Source of the DNA: JALENY01 sp036310185
GTDB taxonomy: Bacteria; Bacillota; Clostridia; Lachnospirales; Lachnospiraceae
Assembly (NCBI GenBank): GCA_036310185.1
Contig: JAXJSH010000106.1
Span: 1-39,529 of the forward strand
Length of the DNA stretch: 39,529 nt
Reading direction: 5' to 3'
Position numbers and translations under genes: made by a program. The notes beneath the pieces are model-generated. The model saw only the letters and a program-made list of their open reading frames with translations. It searched no databases and was not told the origin of the DNA. Every line of letters begins with the position of its first letter. Positions within the stretch are counted from its first letter, which is position 1. This document shows, piece by piece, positions 7,839 through 16,098 of the stretch.

Positions 7839-9638
7839 ATGAACGCTATTTTAACTGCGATTAAGCTTCTCGGCGGACTTGCCATGTTTCTGTATGGTAT
7901 GGAAATCATGGGCGATGGTCTGAAACAGGGATCAGGAACGGCTTTGAAAAATGTTCTTGGTAAGCTTACGCACAATGTATTTCTGGGGCTTCTTACCGGT
8001 ACTCTGGTTACCGCGGTTATTCAGAGTTCCACTGCAACAATCGTGTTAACTGTTGGTCTGATCGGTGCAGGAATTTTAAATCTGCGTCAGGCTGTCAGTA
8101 TCGTGCTTGGTGCGAATATTGGTACCACAGTGACGGCACAGATTATCCGTCTTATGGATATTGATTCTTCCGGCGGATCCATTCTGGCATTTTTTAAACC
8201 GGATACACTTGCGCCGGTGGCTTTGATCCTGGGAATCATTCTCGTTATGTTTGTTAAGACACAGGCAAGTAAAAATGTGGGCCTGATTGCGCTTGGTTTT
8301 GGTATTCTGTTTACCGGTCTGATGTCTATGACAGCTGCGGTTGAACCTTTATCTGAATCTGCGGCTTTTGCCAATATCCTGTCATATTTCAGTGATATGC
8401 CGCTGCTTGGTATTCTGACCGGCCTTGTGCTGACCGTTATTGTACAGAGTTCTTCTGCAATGGTTGGTATTCTTCAGGCACTGTCTTCTACCGGAGTTAT
8501 GACTTTTGAACTGGTATATCCGATTATCATGGGTATTAATCTTGGTACCTGTGTAACAACCGCTCTGGTTTGTTCCATTGGTTCTTCCAAAGATGCGAAA
8601 CGTACCGGTGTTGTTCATATTGTGTTTAATACGATCGGTACTATCTTATTTATGATCGCCATGACACTGATTCGTCAGGCCGGCGGATTTTCCGGCTTAT
8701 GGGAAAGCGTGGTAGACAGCGGTGTGATTGCCAATTTCCAGACATTGTTTAATCTGGTTACGGCTATTGTTCTGCTTCCGTTTACCGGGGTACTTGTTAA
8801 GATTGCCTGCAAGATCGTAAAGGATGATGAAGTAAAGGAAGAAGTTTATCCGGAACTTGCAGCTCTTGACAAAAAGCTGATGACCGTACCGACAGTTGCA
8901 CTTGGGGAAGTAACAAAAGTTGCGGCATCTATGGCTGCTTCCGCAAAAGAAAATCTTGCGCTCAGCCTTGCACAGTTTAAAAAATATGATGAAAAACGTG
9001 CGGAAAAAATTGCAGAAGCGGAAGATCGACTGGATTGCTTTACTGACAGGGCAGATAATTATCTGATTGAATTGTCCGGTAATATTGAGACGGAAAGTGA
9101 TAACCGTCAGCGTAATATGCTGATGCAGTGTATCCGTGACATTGAGCGTATTGGTGATTATGCGACCAACTTTGATGAGATGGCTAAGAAAATGCATGAT
9201 TCAGAGCTTACGTTCTCTGCAATTGCATGGAAAGAGCTGGAGATTATCGAAGATGCAGTTCAGGAAATCCTTCGTCTTACGGTAGAGGCGCTTGAAAATG
9301 ACAATGATTATATTGCCTGCCGCGTGGAACCTCTGGAAGAGGTTATTGATGATATGGTACTTCTGTTGAAGAATCGTCATACGGCACGCCTTTGCCAGGG
9401 AATCTGTTCCATTAATTCCGGCCTGATTTTTATGGACATGCTTACTTATTTTGAGCGTGCCGCAGACCAGTGTTCCAATATTGCGATGCAGATGCTTGGT
9501 AAGAATAACGAAGAAATCATGAAGAATCATCATTTGTATTTGCAGGAACTTCATGCTACAGATGATAAGGCGTATCTGGCAGAGCAGGAGAATCGAAGAG
9601 CACAGTATCTGGTTCCGCTTGAGAATATTAAATTTTAA
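7839..9638 (+). CDS. Na+/phosphate symporter with C-terminal PhoU-like domain
   Basis: This is a 599-residue protein. The N-terminal half (about residues 1-320) is membrane-embedded and contains two inverted NptA repeats, each with the QSS signature: IQSSTATIVL near 62 and VQSSSAMVGIL near 204. GANIGTT and GINLGTC follow them. Residues about 345-560 are helical and PhoU-like (ESDNRQRNMLMQCIRDIERIGDYA and a similar later ERAADQCSNIA). It imports or exports phosphate with Na+; the PhoU tail is probably regulatory. GGAGGAG precedes ATG 7839. The upstream Pho box suggests induction under phosphate starvation. Confidence 0.92.
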   Translation: MNAILTAIKLLGGLAMFLYGMEIMGDGLKQGSGTALKNVLGKLTHNVFLGLLTGTLVTAVIQSSTATIVLTVGLIGAGILNLRQAVSIVLGANIGTTVTAQIIRLMDIDSSGGSILAFFKPDTLAPVALILGIILVMFVKTQASKNVGLIALGFGILFTGLMSMTAAVEPLSESAAFANILSYFSDMPLLGILTGLVLTVIVQSSSAMVGILQALSSTGVMTFELVYPIIMGINLGTCVTTALVCSIGSSKDAKRTGVVHIVFNTIGTILFMIAMTLIRQAGGFSGLWESVVDSGVIANFQTLFNLVTAIVLLPFTGVLVKIACKIVKDDEVKEEVYPELAALDKKLMTVPTVALGEVTKVAASMAASAKENLALSLAQFKKYDEKRAEKIAEAEDRLDCFTDRADNYLIELSGNIETESDNRQRNMLMQCIRDIERIGDYATNFDEMAKKMHDSELTFSAIAWKELEIIEDAVQEILRLTVEALENDNDYIACRVEPLEEVIDDMVLLLKNRHTARLCQGICSINSGLIFMDMLTYFERAADQCSNIAMQMLGKNNEEIMKNHHLYLQELHATDDKAYLAEQENRRAQYLVPLENIKF

Positions 9639-9642
9639 TATC

Positions 9643-9697
9643 AAAAAAGACATAAAAAAACAGCAGTCCGTGTGGCTGCTGTTTTTTATGTCTTTTT
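9643..9697. terminator. Bidirectional terminator between symporter and xre genes
   Basis: ACAGCAG (9660-9666) and CTGCTGT (9676-9682) form the core stem. Flanking A and T tracts and a second arm pair AAAAAGACAT with ATGTCTTTTT extend it to more than 20 bp. It can terminate both converging genes. Confidence 0.9.
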
Positions 9698-9726
9698 GTA
9701 TATTTCCTTTGAGATATTAAGTAAAA

Positions 9727-10095
9727 TTAAATATTTTGTTCATCTGTGGCTGTGAAACGGCTTATTGCACGGACATATATTTTTAGTATTTCTTCCGCAT
9801 CTCGCCGTTGTTCTTCAGATAGAGTTTCAAGTAAAAGGTAGATGGAGGAGTCATTTGGATTTGATGAGTTACCTGTGGTTTTGCCGAATAGAATGTAGTC
9901 AGAAGAGACTGATAAACTTTCAGATAAGCTTTTTAATGTTTTTACGGTCATACTTTTTCGTCCGGTTTCTATGTCTGCCAGAAACTGAACGGATATGTTG
10001 GCTTTTTCCGCCAGATTTTCTCGCGTATAATTTGAAAATTCGCGTATCTCTCGAATTCTGAATCCAATTTCTTGATTAAACTTGCTTTTTTCCAT
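9727..10095 (-). CDS. Xre-family HTH transcriptional regulator
   Basis: This 122-residue protein has an N-terminal Cro/C1 helix-turn-helix (about residues 8-62: IGFRIREIREFSNYTRENLA, then NISVQFLADIETGRK, then LKSLSESLSVSSDYILFG). A Ser/Asn linker and a C-terminal helix follow (SEEQRRDAEEILKIYVRAI), perhaps for dimerisation. Start: the second ATG (10095) has AAGGA 8 nt upstream, whereas the ATG at 10101 is only 2 nt from it. It is transcribed divergently from the surface-protein operon. The same 9-mer ATAACTATA occurs on its own side and in the operon promoter, suggesting an autorepressor that also represses the operon. Confidence 0.85.
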   Translation of the reverse strand: MEKSKFNQEIGFRIREIREFSNYTRENLAEKANISVQFLADIETGRKSMTVKTLKSLSESLSVSSDYILFGKTTGNSSNPNDSSIYLLLETLSEEQRRDAEEILKIYVRAISRFTATDEQNI

Positions 10096-10120
10096 ATTCA
10101 TTTTCCTTGCATTTATTGGT

Positions 10121-10129
10121 TATAGTTAT
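10121..10129 (-). promoter_or_regulatory. Candidate Xre operator 1
   Basis: ATAACTATA on the minus strand, about 20-30 bp upstream of the xre start. It is the inverted copy of the site at 10195. Confidence 0.45.
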
Positions 10130-10184
10130 CTTTATTATTCCCATACTATTTGGAAAAATCATACTTGTAAAACATCTAAAGAAA

Positions 10185-10213
10185 TTGACAAAGTATAACT
10201 ATAGATATATTAT
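10185..10213 (+). promoter_or_regulatory. Surface-operon promoter with Xre operator 2 in the spacer
   Basis: TTGACA (10185-10190) and TATTAT (10208-10213) are 17 bp apart. ATAACTATA (10195-10203) fills the spacer, where a bound repressor would block RNA polymerase. Confidence 0.65.
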
Positions 10214-10282
10214 TAAGGAAGGAATTTTAAATACAGATTGTAGCTATTTAAAGACAAAAATACAGATGAAGGAGAGGAATGC

Positions 10283-11665
10283 GTGAAGAAACATACAAAA
10301 ATAATTTATGGTCTGGGATGTATTCTGGCACTTTCTACAACAATGCCAGTGTTTGCTTCTGCTGATGCAGACGATAATGTGCTAACTGCAGAAACGACAG
10401 ATATTTATAACGAAAATGCAACCCAAGATGATGAAATTCAAAGTAAGAAGCAGTATCTGGAGGAATCTCTGAATGTCAATCGACCTTTGGCTTCAGGCGG
10501 CTGGAAATTGATTGGAGAAAAGCCTGTTTATTTTGATTCCGAATCTCGTTTGGTTAATTCTGAATATAACGGATGGCTGAATATGTTTGATAATAAATAT
10601 TGGTTCGAAAACGGGATTTTGCAGTTGGGATGGCAAAAGATAGAGAATAGCAGATATTATTTTGATCTTAATACCGGGGCGTTAAAAACGGGCTGGCTTA
10701 CAATTGAAGGAGATGTATTTTATACTAATTCCAGTGGAGTAATGCAAACAGGCTGGCAGAAATTAGATGGAAAAAACTATTATTTTGATTCTAATGGAGT
10801 GCTGCAGGTTGGTTTTTATACTGTAGGTGGTTCCTGTTATTATTCAGATGCTTCCGGCGTGATGCAGATTGGCTGGAAGACAATTGAAGAAAGTACATAT
10901 TATTTTGACAGCAGCGGGAAAATGAAGAGAGGTTGGATCCAGATTGATGGGAACAGCTATTATTTCAATACCAATGGAAAAATGCAGACTGGCTGGATTT
11001 GTTTGTCTGGCAAATGGTACTATTTGAAGGAAGAAAATGGTGCTATGGCAACAGGATGGTTGAAAACAGGCGGTGAGACATATTATTTGACCAGCAGTGG
11101 CGTGAGAGTATCCGGAATTCAGTTTATTGATAATCAGGCTTATAAATTTGACGAAAATGGAAAAATGCTGCATTCCTGCCAGTGTGTGATTGGCGGAAAG
11201 ACATATACAATCGGAGCAAATGGTGTAATTCAGAATTATATGACAGAGGCAACGCGCAAAGCAAAGACTGTGTTGGATCGGGTTGGCTGGAATCTGAAAT
11301 CGGCTTTTAACTGGTCTGCGGGTATTCCTTATTATAAGAATGTGGGAACAGTTACTTCTGGAATGACACATTCTGAGTATTATGCTTTATATGGGTTCAA
11401 CCATTCAACCGGAGATTGTCATGTTATGGCGGCAACATTTTATAAAATGGCATTGCTGTTAGGATATGAAGCTTATTATGTGGAAGGATATGTGCCGCTT
11501 GCAAGAGGTGGAATGGGACCGCACGCATGGTGCGAGATTGTAATAAATGGTACAACTTATGTGTGTGACCCGGATTTTACAAATGAAACTGGGCGAAATG
11601 GATATTTGATTACATATGGTACTTCTGGTACATGGAGATATTCAAATTATGGACATGTGAACTAA
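10283..11665 (+). CDS. Secreted GW-repeat cell-wall-binding protein with transglutaminase-like domain
   Basis: This is a 460-residue protein. Residues 1-27 are a signal peptide (KIIYGLGCILALSTTMPVFASA). About residues 97-300 hold around nine 20-residue repeats of the form GW..i.g..YYFd.nG.m.tGW, the CW_binding_1/choline-binding type. The C-terminal domain (about 320-460) has a plausible transglutaminase-like triad: Cys379 in STGDCHVMA, His414 in GPHAWCEI, and Asp429 in VCDPDF. It may cleave or crosslink peptide bonds at the cell surface. GTG 10283 is used with GGAGAGG 5 nt upstream; the nearby ATG is out of frame. It is first of three genes and resembles the amidase at 23119 over its N-terminal half. 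Confidence 0.85.
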   Translation: MKKHTKIIYGLGCILALSTTMPVFASADADDNVLTAETTDIYNENATQDDEIQSKKQYLEESLNVNRPLASGGWKLIGEKPVYFDSESRLVNSEYNGWLNMFDNKYWFENGILQLGWQKIENSRYYFDLNTGALKTGWLTIEGDVFYTNSSGVMQTGWQKLDGKNYYFDSNGVLQVGFYTVGGSCYYSDASGVMQIGWKTIEESTYYFDSSGKMKRGWIQIDGNSYYFNTNGKMQTGWICLSGKWYYLKEENGAMATGWLKTGGETYYLTSSGVRVSGIQFIDNQAYKFDENGKMLHSCQCVIGGKTYTIGANGVIQNYMTEATRKAKTVLDRVGWNLKSAFNWSAGIPYYKNVGTVTSGMTHSEYYALYGFNHSTGDCHVMAATFYKMALLLGYEAYYVEGYVPLARGGMGPHAWCEIVINGTTYVCDPDFTNETGRNGYLITYGTSGTWRYSNYGHVN

Positions 11666-11691
11666 AGATAGAAGAAGCGGGGGCGAAAGTG

Positions 11692-12603
11692 ATGAAAGAA
11701 TGCAGAAAAAAGATTTTACTTATGGGATTGATGGCTGCTATGGCTGTTTTTGCCGGATGTTCAAAAAAAGAAGAGGCTGAGGATATTGAAACGGTAGAAG
11801 AAGAGGCTGTGGAACCTGTTGTAGATGAAGAAGAGATATTAAAACCGATTGGAACGGAAGATGCAGACGCATTAAAAATCAGATTGAGAAACAGTACTGG
11901 CAAGGATATTAAAGCTGTTTCAGTTAAAAAAATAGAAGATACTGAATTCCCGGAGAATATGCTGGAAGAAAATGATGTTTACGTTATGGATGAGGAACGT
12001 TACTTGTATTATATAGTGGAAGATCAGGAAGATATCGTTCAAAAAAATACCAGCCAGGAAGATGCTGTTCAGGAAGATACAGCTTTGGAAGAAGAAAAGC
12101 TTCTGACAGAGGGATACGATATTCAGCTGACATTTGATGATGATACGGTTGCCGTTTTGCATGCTTTTCCAATGGAAGATATGGAAGAGGGAGAAATTCT
12201 TTTAGAAGAAGGTGTTGCTTATTTGAAGTATGAAAGTCTGACGACAAAGGAACTGGTAGAAACAAAAGAAGCTGAACTGGCAGTGAAGGCGCAGGAAGAA
12301 GCTGAAACACAGCGATTGGCAGAGGAAGCAGAAGCGCAAAGACTGGCAGAAGAGGCGCAGAGGCAGGAAGAAGAAGCACAGCGTCAGGCCGCAGAGCAGG
12401 CTGCGCAGTATGAAGACGATTATAATTATTACGATGACTATGATTATGATAATGGATATAGCAGTGGTTCGAACAGCAGCTCAAGCAATAGTTCAACAAA
12501 TAACTCCGGTAGCAGTGCAGACGAATATACAGGCGGTTCCGATAACAATGAAGATAGCGGTTCATATGATGATGGTTGTCTGGATGGTGGATTATTATAC
12601 TAA
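11692..12603 (+). CDS. Surface lipoprotein with coiled-coil and low-complexity tail
   Basis: This 303-residue protein has a lipobox MAVFAGC (Cys23) after a basic N-terminus, so it should be lipid-anchored outside the membrane. The mature part is very acidic. A short globular segment (about 60-200: IRLRNSTGKDIKAVSV, then YDIQLTFDDDTVAVL) is followed by an Ala/Glu/Arg/Gln coiled coil (about 210-260) and an Asp/Tyr then Ser/Asn tail. The globular part resembles no family I can name. Start ATG 11692 is 26 bp after the preceding gene; the ribosome site is weak (GGGGG). The order suggests co-expression with the GW-repeat protein. Confidence 0.75.
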   Translation: MKECRKKILLMGLMAAMAVFAGCSKKEEAEDIETVEEEAVEPVVDEEEILKPIGTEDADALKIRLRNSTGKDIKAVSVKKIEDTEFPENMLEENDVYVMDEERYLYYIVEDQEDIVQKNTSQEDAVQEDTALEEEKLLTEGYDIQLTFDDDTVAVLHAFPMEDMEEGEILLEEGVAYLKYESLTTKELVETKEAELAVKAQEEAETQRLAEEAEAQRLAEEAQRQEEEAQRQAAEQAAQYEDDYNYYDDYDYDNGYSSGSNSSSSNSSTNNSGSSADEYTGGSDNNEDSGSYDDGCLDGGLLY

Positions 12604-12617
12604 GGAAATGTAACAAG

Positions 12618-13652
12618 ATGAGAAAAGAGAGAAATGCAGGGTTCGAATATCTACGTGCAATTGGTTGTATTGCTGTCATATTTATTCATGTTATATATTC
12701 AGGTATTTTGATGTATGGTCAAAATTTGTCTTTTGTGGAAACGGTAGCATATCGTTCTATCTTGAACTGTCTGATGTGGGCAGTTCCGTGCTTTATTATG
12801 GTTACGGGGGCACTTTTGCTTGACCCTGAAAAACAGATTAGCTACGACAAGTTGTTTTCAAAATACATTTGGCGGATTATAAAAGCAATTGTAATTTTTG
12901 GAGTTATTTTTACGTTGTTGGAATGCATTTTCAGTAACGATGGAACCGGATTTACACAATTGTGGACAGGACTGATTGAAATATTTACCGGAAAGACATG
13001 GTCGCATATGTGGTATTTGTATTGTCTTGTAGGACTGTACTTGCTGCTTCCTTTTTACAAAATGGTAACGGCAAATGCCGGGAAAAAAGAGTTGGAATAC
13101 TTATTGTTGATATATTTGTTCTTTTTATCCCTGATACCACTTTTGAAAATATGGAATACTGAATGTGGCTTTTATATTCATGTGTCCAGTATCTATCCGT
13201 TCTGGCTGTTTCTTGGCTATTATCTGAATCGTTGGGGGACAGGAAAAAGTACACTGTTTTACAGTATTTTGGGCACAGTAGGGACAGGTCTGTTGGTAAT
13301 ATTGACGTTTATCCGATGGAAATACAATCTGGATAATATGGAAATTTTGTTCGGATATTCTTCGATTTTTGTGATTATGCAAACAACCGGCATTGCAGGT
13401 TTTTTTTTCAAAGTGGGTCAAAAGGAATCCAGTTTTTGGGATAAAATATTAAAGGCTGTAGATGGACATTCTTTTGGAATCTATCTCATACATCTGATTT
13501 TCGTTCGGGGAATGTATAAGCATCTGCATTTCAATCCTTTTGAGTATGGAGGCATGTTGGGGATAATAGGTATGGTGAGTATATCATTTGTGTTGTCTTA
13601 TGTTATTGATGGACTGCTGAAAAAAATAGCTTTTTTTGAAGCTATATTATGA
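12618..13652 (+). CDS. Integral membrane acyltransferase (acyltransferase 3 family)
   Basis: This 344-residue protein has about ten hydrophobic helices and starts ERNAGFEYLRAIGCIAVIFIHV, with the Arg and His of the acyltransferase-3 family (RAIGCIAVIFIHV). Near the end it has DGHSFGIYLIHLIFV, the usual last conserved block. Such enzymes move acetyl, succinyl or similar groups onto surface sugars or polymers; the acceptor cannot be told here. It begins 14 bp after the lipoprotein stop, with AAGGA upstream of ATG 12618, and closes the operon. The C-terminal LLKKIAFFEAIL looks natural, so the RNA element just downstream did not truncate it. Confidence 0.85.
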   Translation: MRKERNAGFEYLRAIGCIAVIFIHVIYSGILMYGQNLSFVETVAYRSILNCLMWAVPCFIMVTGALLLDPEKQISYDKLFSKYIWRIIKAIVIFGVIFTLLECIFSNDGTGFTQLWTGLIEIFTGKTWSHMWYLYCLVGLYLLLPFYKMVTANAGKKELEYLLLIYLFFLSLIPLLKIWNTECGFYIHVSSIYPFWLFLGYYLNRWGTGKSTLFYSILGTVGTGLLVILTFIRWKYNLDNMEILFGYSSIFVIMQTTGIAGFFFKVGQKESSFWDKILKAVDGHSFGIYLIHLIFVRGMYKHLHFNPFEYGGMLGIIGMVSISFVLSYVIDGLLKKIAFFEAIL

Positions 13653-13659
13653 TGAAATC

Positions 13660-13910
13660 AATCTTCTTACCATCCGAGAAAGAAATGAGTCAGTAGTCGG
13701 CAGGAATATTTTCCATAGGGTAGGACCCTGTAAAGGAGCTAAGCTGACACCCTAGTTATGGACAGGCAGAACGAAGGAAGTTAGGACCCTCCGGAAATGT
13801 GAGGTGATCCTGGTAGACACGGGAGGTACGTCGCCGTAGAGGGAAGGGCATACACAAGACCATGTAAAACGAAAAAACAGAGACGTTTTACTTCGTATAC
13901 CCTGATATCA
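13660..13910 (+). ncRNA. Orphan structured RNA, HEARO/omegaRNA-like
   Basis: No ORF covers this segment, yet it is more GC-rich than its surroundings and folds well. CCGA/TCGG pair at 13674-13677/13697-13700. CCATA/TATGG pair at 13713-13717/13757-13761, enclosing GGGT/ACCC (13718-13721/13725-13728). A long 3' hairpin pairs GGGCATAC with GTATACCC (13846-13853/13895-13902) and then GTAAAACG with CGTTTTAC (13864-13871/13884-13891). The stretch AGTAGTCGGCAGGAAT and GGGTAGGACCCTGTAAAGG recalls the HEARO RNAs that guide IscB nucleases, which tend to sit at ATGA sites; ATGATGA is at 13649-13655. Family identity is from memory. No iscB is in the window. Confidence 0.55.
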
Positions 13911-14035
13911 CTATTTTTGTACCAGATACTGAGAAATGTCCATTACTTTGGCTCATTCATCTGAGGTATGTAACCCCAAATTCCTTGAAAAATAAGGAAA
14001 AAACACTTGATTATATGGAGAGGGAGGATGAGCAT

Positions 14036-14293
14036 ATGAATATTAAAATGAGGATGCTAGTGTGTGTATTGGTATTTATGATGATATCTACAATAACACA
14101 GATATTTCCGATTGAAGTTAAAGCGGATACATTGATATCGGGAGATTATGAATATATAGTGAATGGGTCAGATGCAACCATTATAGGTTATCATGGATCG
14201 GCAACAAATCTTAATATTCCCTCATCGTTAGAGGAATATACAGTAGTTGCTATATCTCCAGGTGCGTTTAATGGTTGCGATACATTAGCCTGA
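14036..14293 (+). pseudogene. BspA-like leucine-rich-repeat surface protein, cut off by the IS
   Basis: The 85 residues remaining are a signal peptide (MRMLVCVLVFMMISTITQI, then VKADT) plus the first LRR_5/BspA repeat (EEYTVVAISPGAFNGCDTLA). Such proteins normally run for hundreds of residues. GGGAGG (14022-14027) precedes ATG 14036. The reading frame enters the IS left end at 14289, whose CCTGA sequence supplies the TGA stop. The rest of the gene is not found on the other side of the IS, so flanking DNA was lost or rearranged. Confidence 0.75.
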
Positions 14294-14304
14294 ATTATTC
14301 ACGA
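14289..14304 (+). repeat. IS left inverted repeat
   Basis: CCTGAATTATTCACGA, matching the right end with one C/T difference at position 14. Confidence 0.85.
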
Positions 14305-14453
14305 CATAATCGTGAAAGTGGCTGCAAGCCACATAGTTACTGTATTTAAGCTGTTTATCGCATTTCATCTGTTAAGTGAATAGAAAAAGAGACCGAATAT
14401 GTGGTAAAATTTAGGTGTCAAATCAAAATCAATACCACAGAAAGGGTCTCTTT

Positions 14454-15770
14454 ATGAATATTTTAAACACCTTTACACTTAAAAGCAATAGACAGATTAA
14501 AATAAATTTTAACGGAGGCGATTTATCCTCCGATGCAGGACTTCTTTTGATAAAAGAATTCGCTGCAAAGATCGGCTTTACAAAGCTGATCAAAAAGAAA
14601 TTTAAAACCAATGATACGTCGGTTCGTTTTCGCAAAGACGATGAAAATCTGATGCAGATGATTTATCAGATTATCTCTGCATATTTCCAAGATGACTGCG
14701 CTGATGAACTGACTTCTGACCCTGTTTTCAATGCTGTTCTTGAGAAAGATAGTCTGGCATCACAGCCTACGTTATCAAGATTTTTCAACCGTATGAACGA
14801 AGATACCCTCATACAGTTTGATGACATTGATAAAAGTCTCAGGGATATCATTTATTCCATAAAGTGTCCGGAGCATATGCTTCTCGACCTGGACAGTACT
14901 TTGTTTAGCACTTACGGCAATCAGGAAGGTGAAGGCTTCAACTTTCATTATCACGCACATGGATATCATCCGCTGCTGTGCTATGACGGGCTGACAGGAG
15001 ATCTGCTTAAAGTGGAACTGCGTGATGGAACACTCCACTGCAGCAATGGTGCAGATAAATTCATGGAACCTCTGTTTCAGGAATACATGGAAAGAGGAAT
15101 TAAAATGTATCTTCGTGGTGACAGTGGATTCTCATCTCCCAAGCTTTATAAAACATGTGAGATGAATGGCTGTTCCTATGCCATACGCTTAAAACAGAAT
15201 CCTTCACTTGTTGCCCTTACTTCGGATAAAGATGAAGATCTGTATAAAGCAACCAGAGAGGACCAGATCAGTTACGCAGTAACTTATGGTGAATTCATGT
15301 ATCAGGCTGGTTCATGGGAATATCCACGACGCGTGGTTTACAAGATTGAAAAACCATACGGTCAGTTGATACATATGTACACATTTCTTGTTACAAACAT
15401 GGATATGGAACCCTATCAGATCATCCAGTTTTACTGTAGTCGTGGCAAAATGGAGAACTTTATCAAGGAAGGCAAAGACGGATTTGACTTTGCTGCTGTC
15501 AGCAGCCATTCCAAAGCAGTAAATGCCAACCGAATGCGGATCCACATGCCCGCGTACAACTTATTCAATTGGTTCAGGCGACTGGTTCTTCCCGCAAATA
15601 TGCGAAAACAGCAGGTTGATACCATTCGTTTAAAGCTGATAAAGATTGCTGCAAGAGCAGTCCATTCAGCAAGATATATAATATTCAAACTGTGCAGCAG
15701 CTGCCCTTATAAAAAAGAATTCTACGGGACACTTGAGAACATCCAGCGATTATCTGTACAGTTGGAATAG
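14454..15770 (+). CDS. IS1380-family DDE transposase
   Basis: This 438-residue protein is full length for the family. Landmarks are NFNGGDLSSDAGLLLI at the N-terminus, LLDLDSTLFSTYGNQEGEGF (first Asp), YHPLLCYDGLTGDLL, YLRGDSGFSS (second Asp) and CSRGKMENFIKEGKDG (Glu), the DDE order of IS1380/ISEcp1-like transposases. ATG 14454 follows GAAAGGG with about 10 nt; the in-frame GTG at 14415 has no ribosome site. There is no frameshift or internal stop, so the element may still be active. Confidence 0.92.
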   Translation: MNILNTFTLKSNRQIKINFNGGDLSSDAGLLLIKEFAAKIGFTKLIKKKFKTNDTSVRFRKDDENLMQMIYQIISAYFQDDCADELTSDPVFNAVLEKDSLASQPTLSRFFNRMNEDTLIQFDDIDKSLRDIIYSIKCPEHMLLDLDSTLFSTYGNQEGEGFNFHYHAHGYHPLLCYDGLTGDLLKVELRDGTLHCSNGADKFMEPLFQEYMERGIKMYLRGDSGFSSPKLYKTCEMNGCSYAIRLKQNPSLVALTSDKDEDLYKATREDQISYAVTYGEFMYQAGSWEYPRRVVYKIEKPYGQLIHMYTFLVTNMDMEPYQIIQFYCSRGKMENFIKEGKDGFDFAAVSSHSKAVNANRMRIHMPAYNLFNWFRRLVLPANMRKQQVDTIRLKLIKIAARAVHSARYIIFKLCSSCPYKKEFYGTLENIQRLSVQLE

Positions 15771-16054
15771 TAACTATTGATGTACCTTGACAATCCAGAA
15801 AGATTATATCGAATTTTGCAGGGGATAGTTTACCCATTTTTACTGATAACTCGATTATTTTCAGAAGGATTGAAATAAGGTTTGGTAGTTTTGAGCATTT
15901 TTATATGTTCATGAATAATTCAGGTTATTTGATAAGCTTTCGGGTTGAAATGTATAAGTGTTCAATCTGGGAGCTTATTTATATTTAGAGTAGATGCACT
16001 TCGCCAAATTCCCATTTGATTAAATTATTATTATTCAGCTATAAGAATATTGAT
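15771..16054. other. IS right end and AT-rich spacer
   Basis: The first 154 bp are IS tail; the last 16 bp (15909-15924) are the right inverted repeat. From 15925 to the toxin promoter there is AT-rich DNA with no ORF over 25 codons that resembles the missing BspA-like sequence. A possible promoter for the TA locus is TTGATT (16016-16021) with TATAAG (16040-16045), 18 bp apart. Confidence 0.5.
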
Positions 16055-16076
16055 AATATGGGATATATCCCATATT
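16055..16076. promoter_or_regulatory. Palindromic operator of the HigBA-type locus
   Basis: A perfect 22-bp palindrome is centred on GGGATATATCCC. It lies just downstream of the candidate -10 and 23 bp before the toxin start, the usual place for antitoxin autorepression. Confidence 0.65.
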
Positions 16077-16098
16077 CTATGAGGAAAGGAGTATTTAT

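Larger units (their letters stand above)
14289..15924 (+). mobile_element. IS1380-family insertion sequence (1636 bp)
   Basis: It has 16-bp terminal inverted repeats with one mismatch: CCTGAATTATTCACGA (14289-14304) and, at the other end, the complement of CCTGAATTATTCATGA (15909-15924). A single transposase gene lies between. Two perfect hairpins sit next to the left end, TTCACGA/TCGTGAA and GTGGCT/AGCCAC. No clear target duplication is present (TTAG on the left, TTAT on the right), which fits a later rearrangement. Confidence 0.85.

Noticed and set aside
13653..14035. Group II intron or riboswitch at the RNA element
   Set aside because: No GUGYG 5' end, no domain V and no reverse transcriptase; no known riboswitch consensus.
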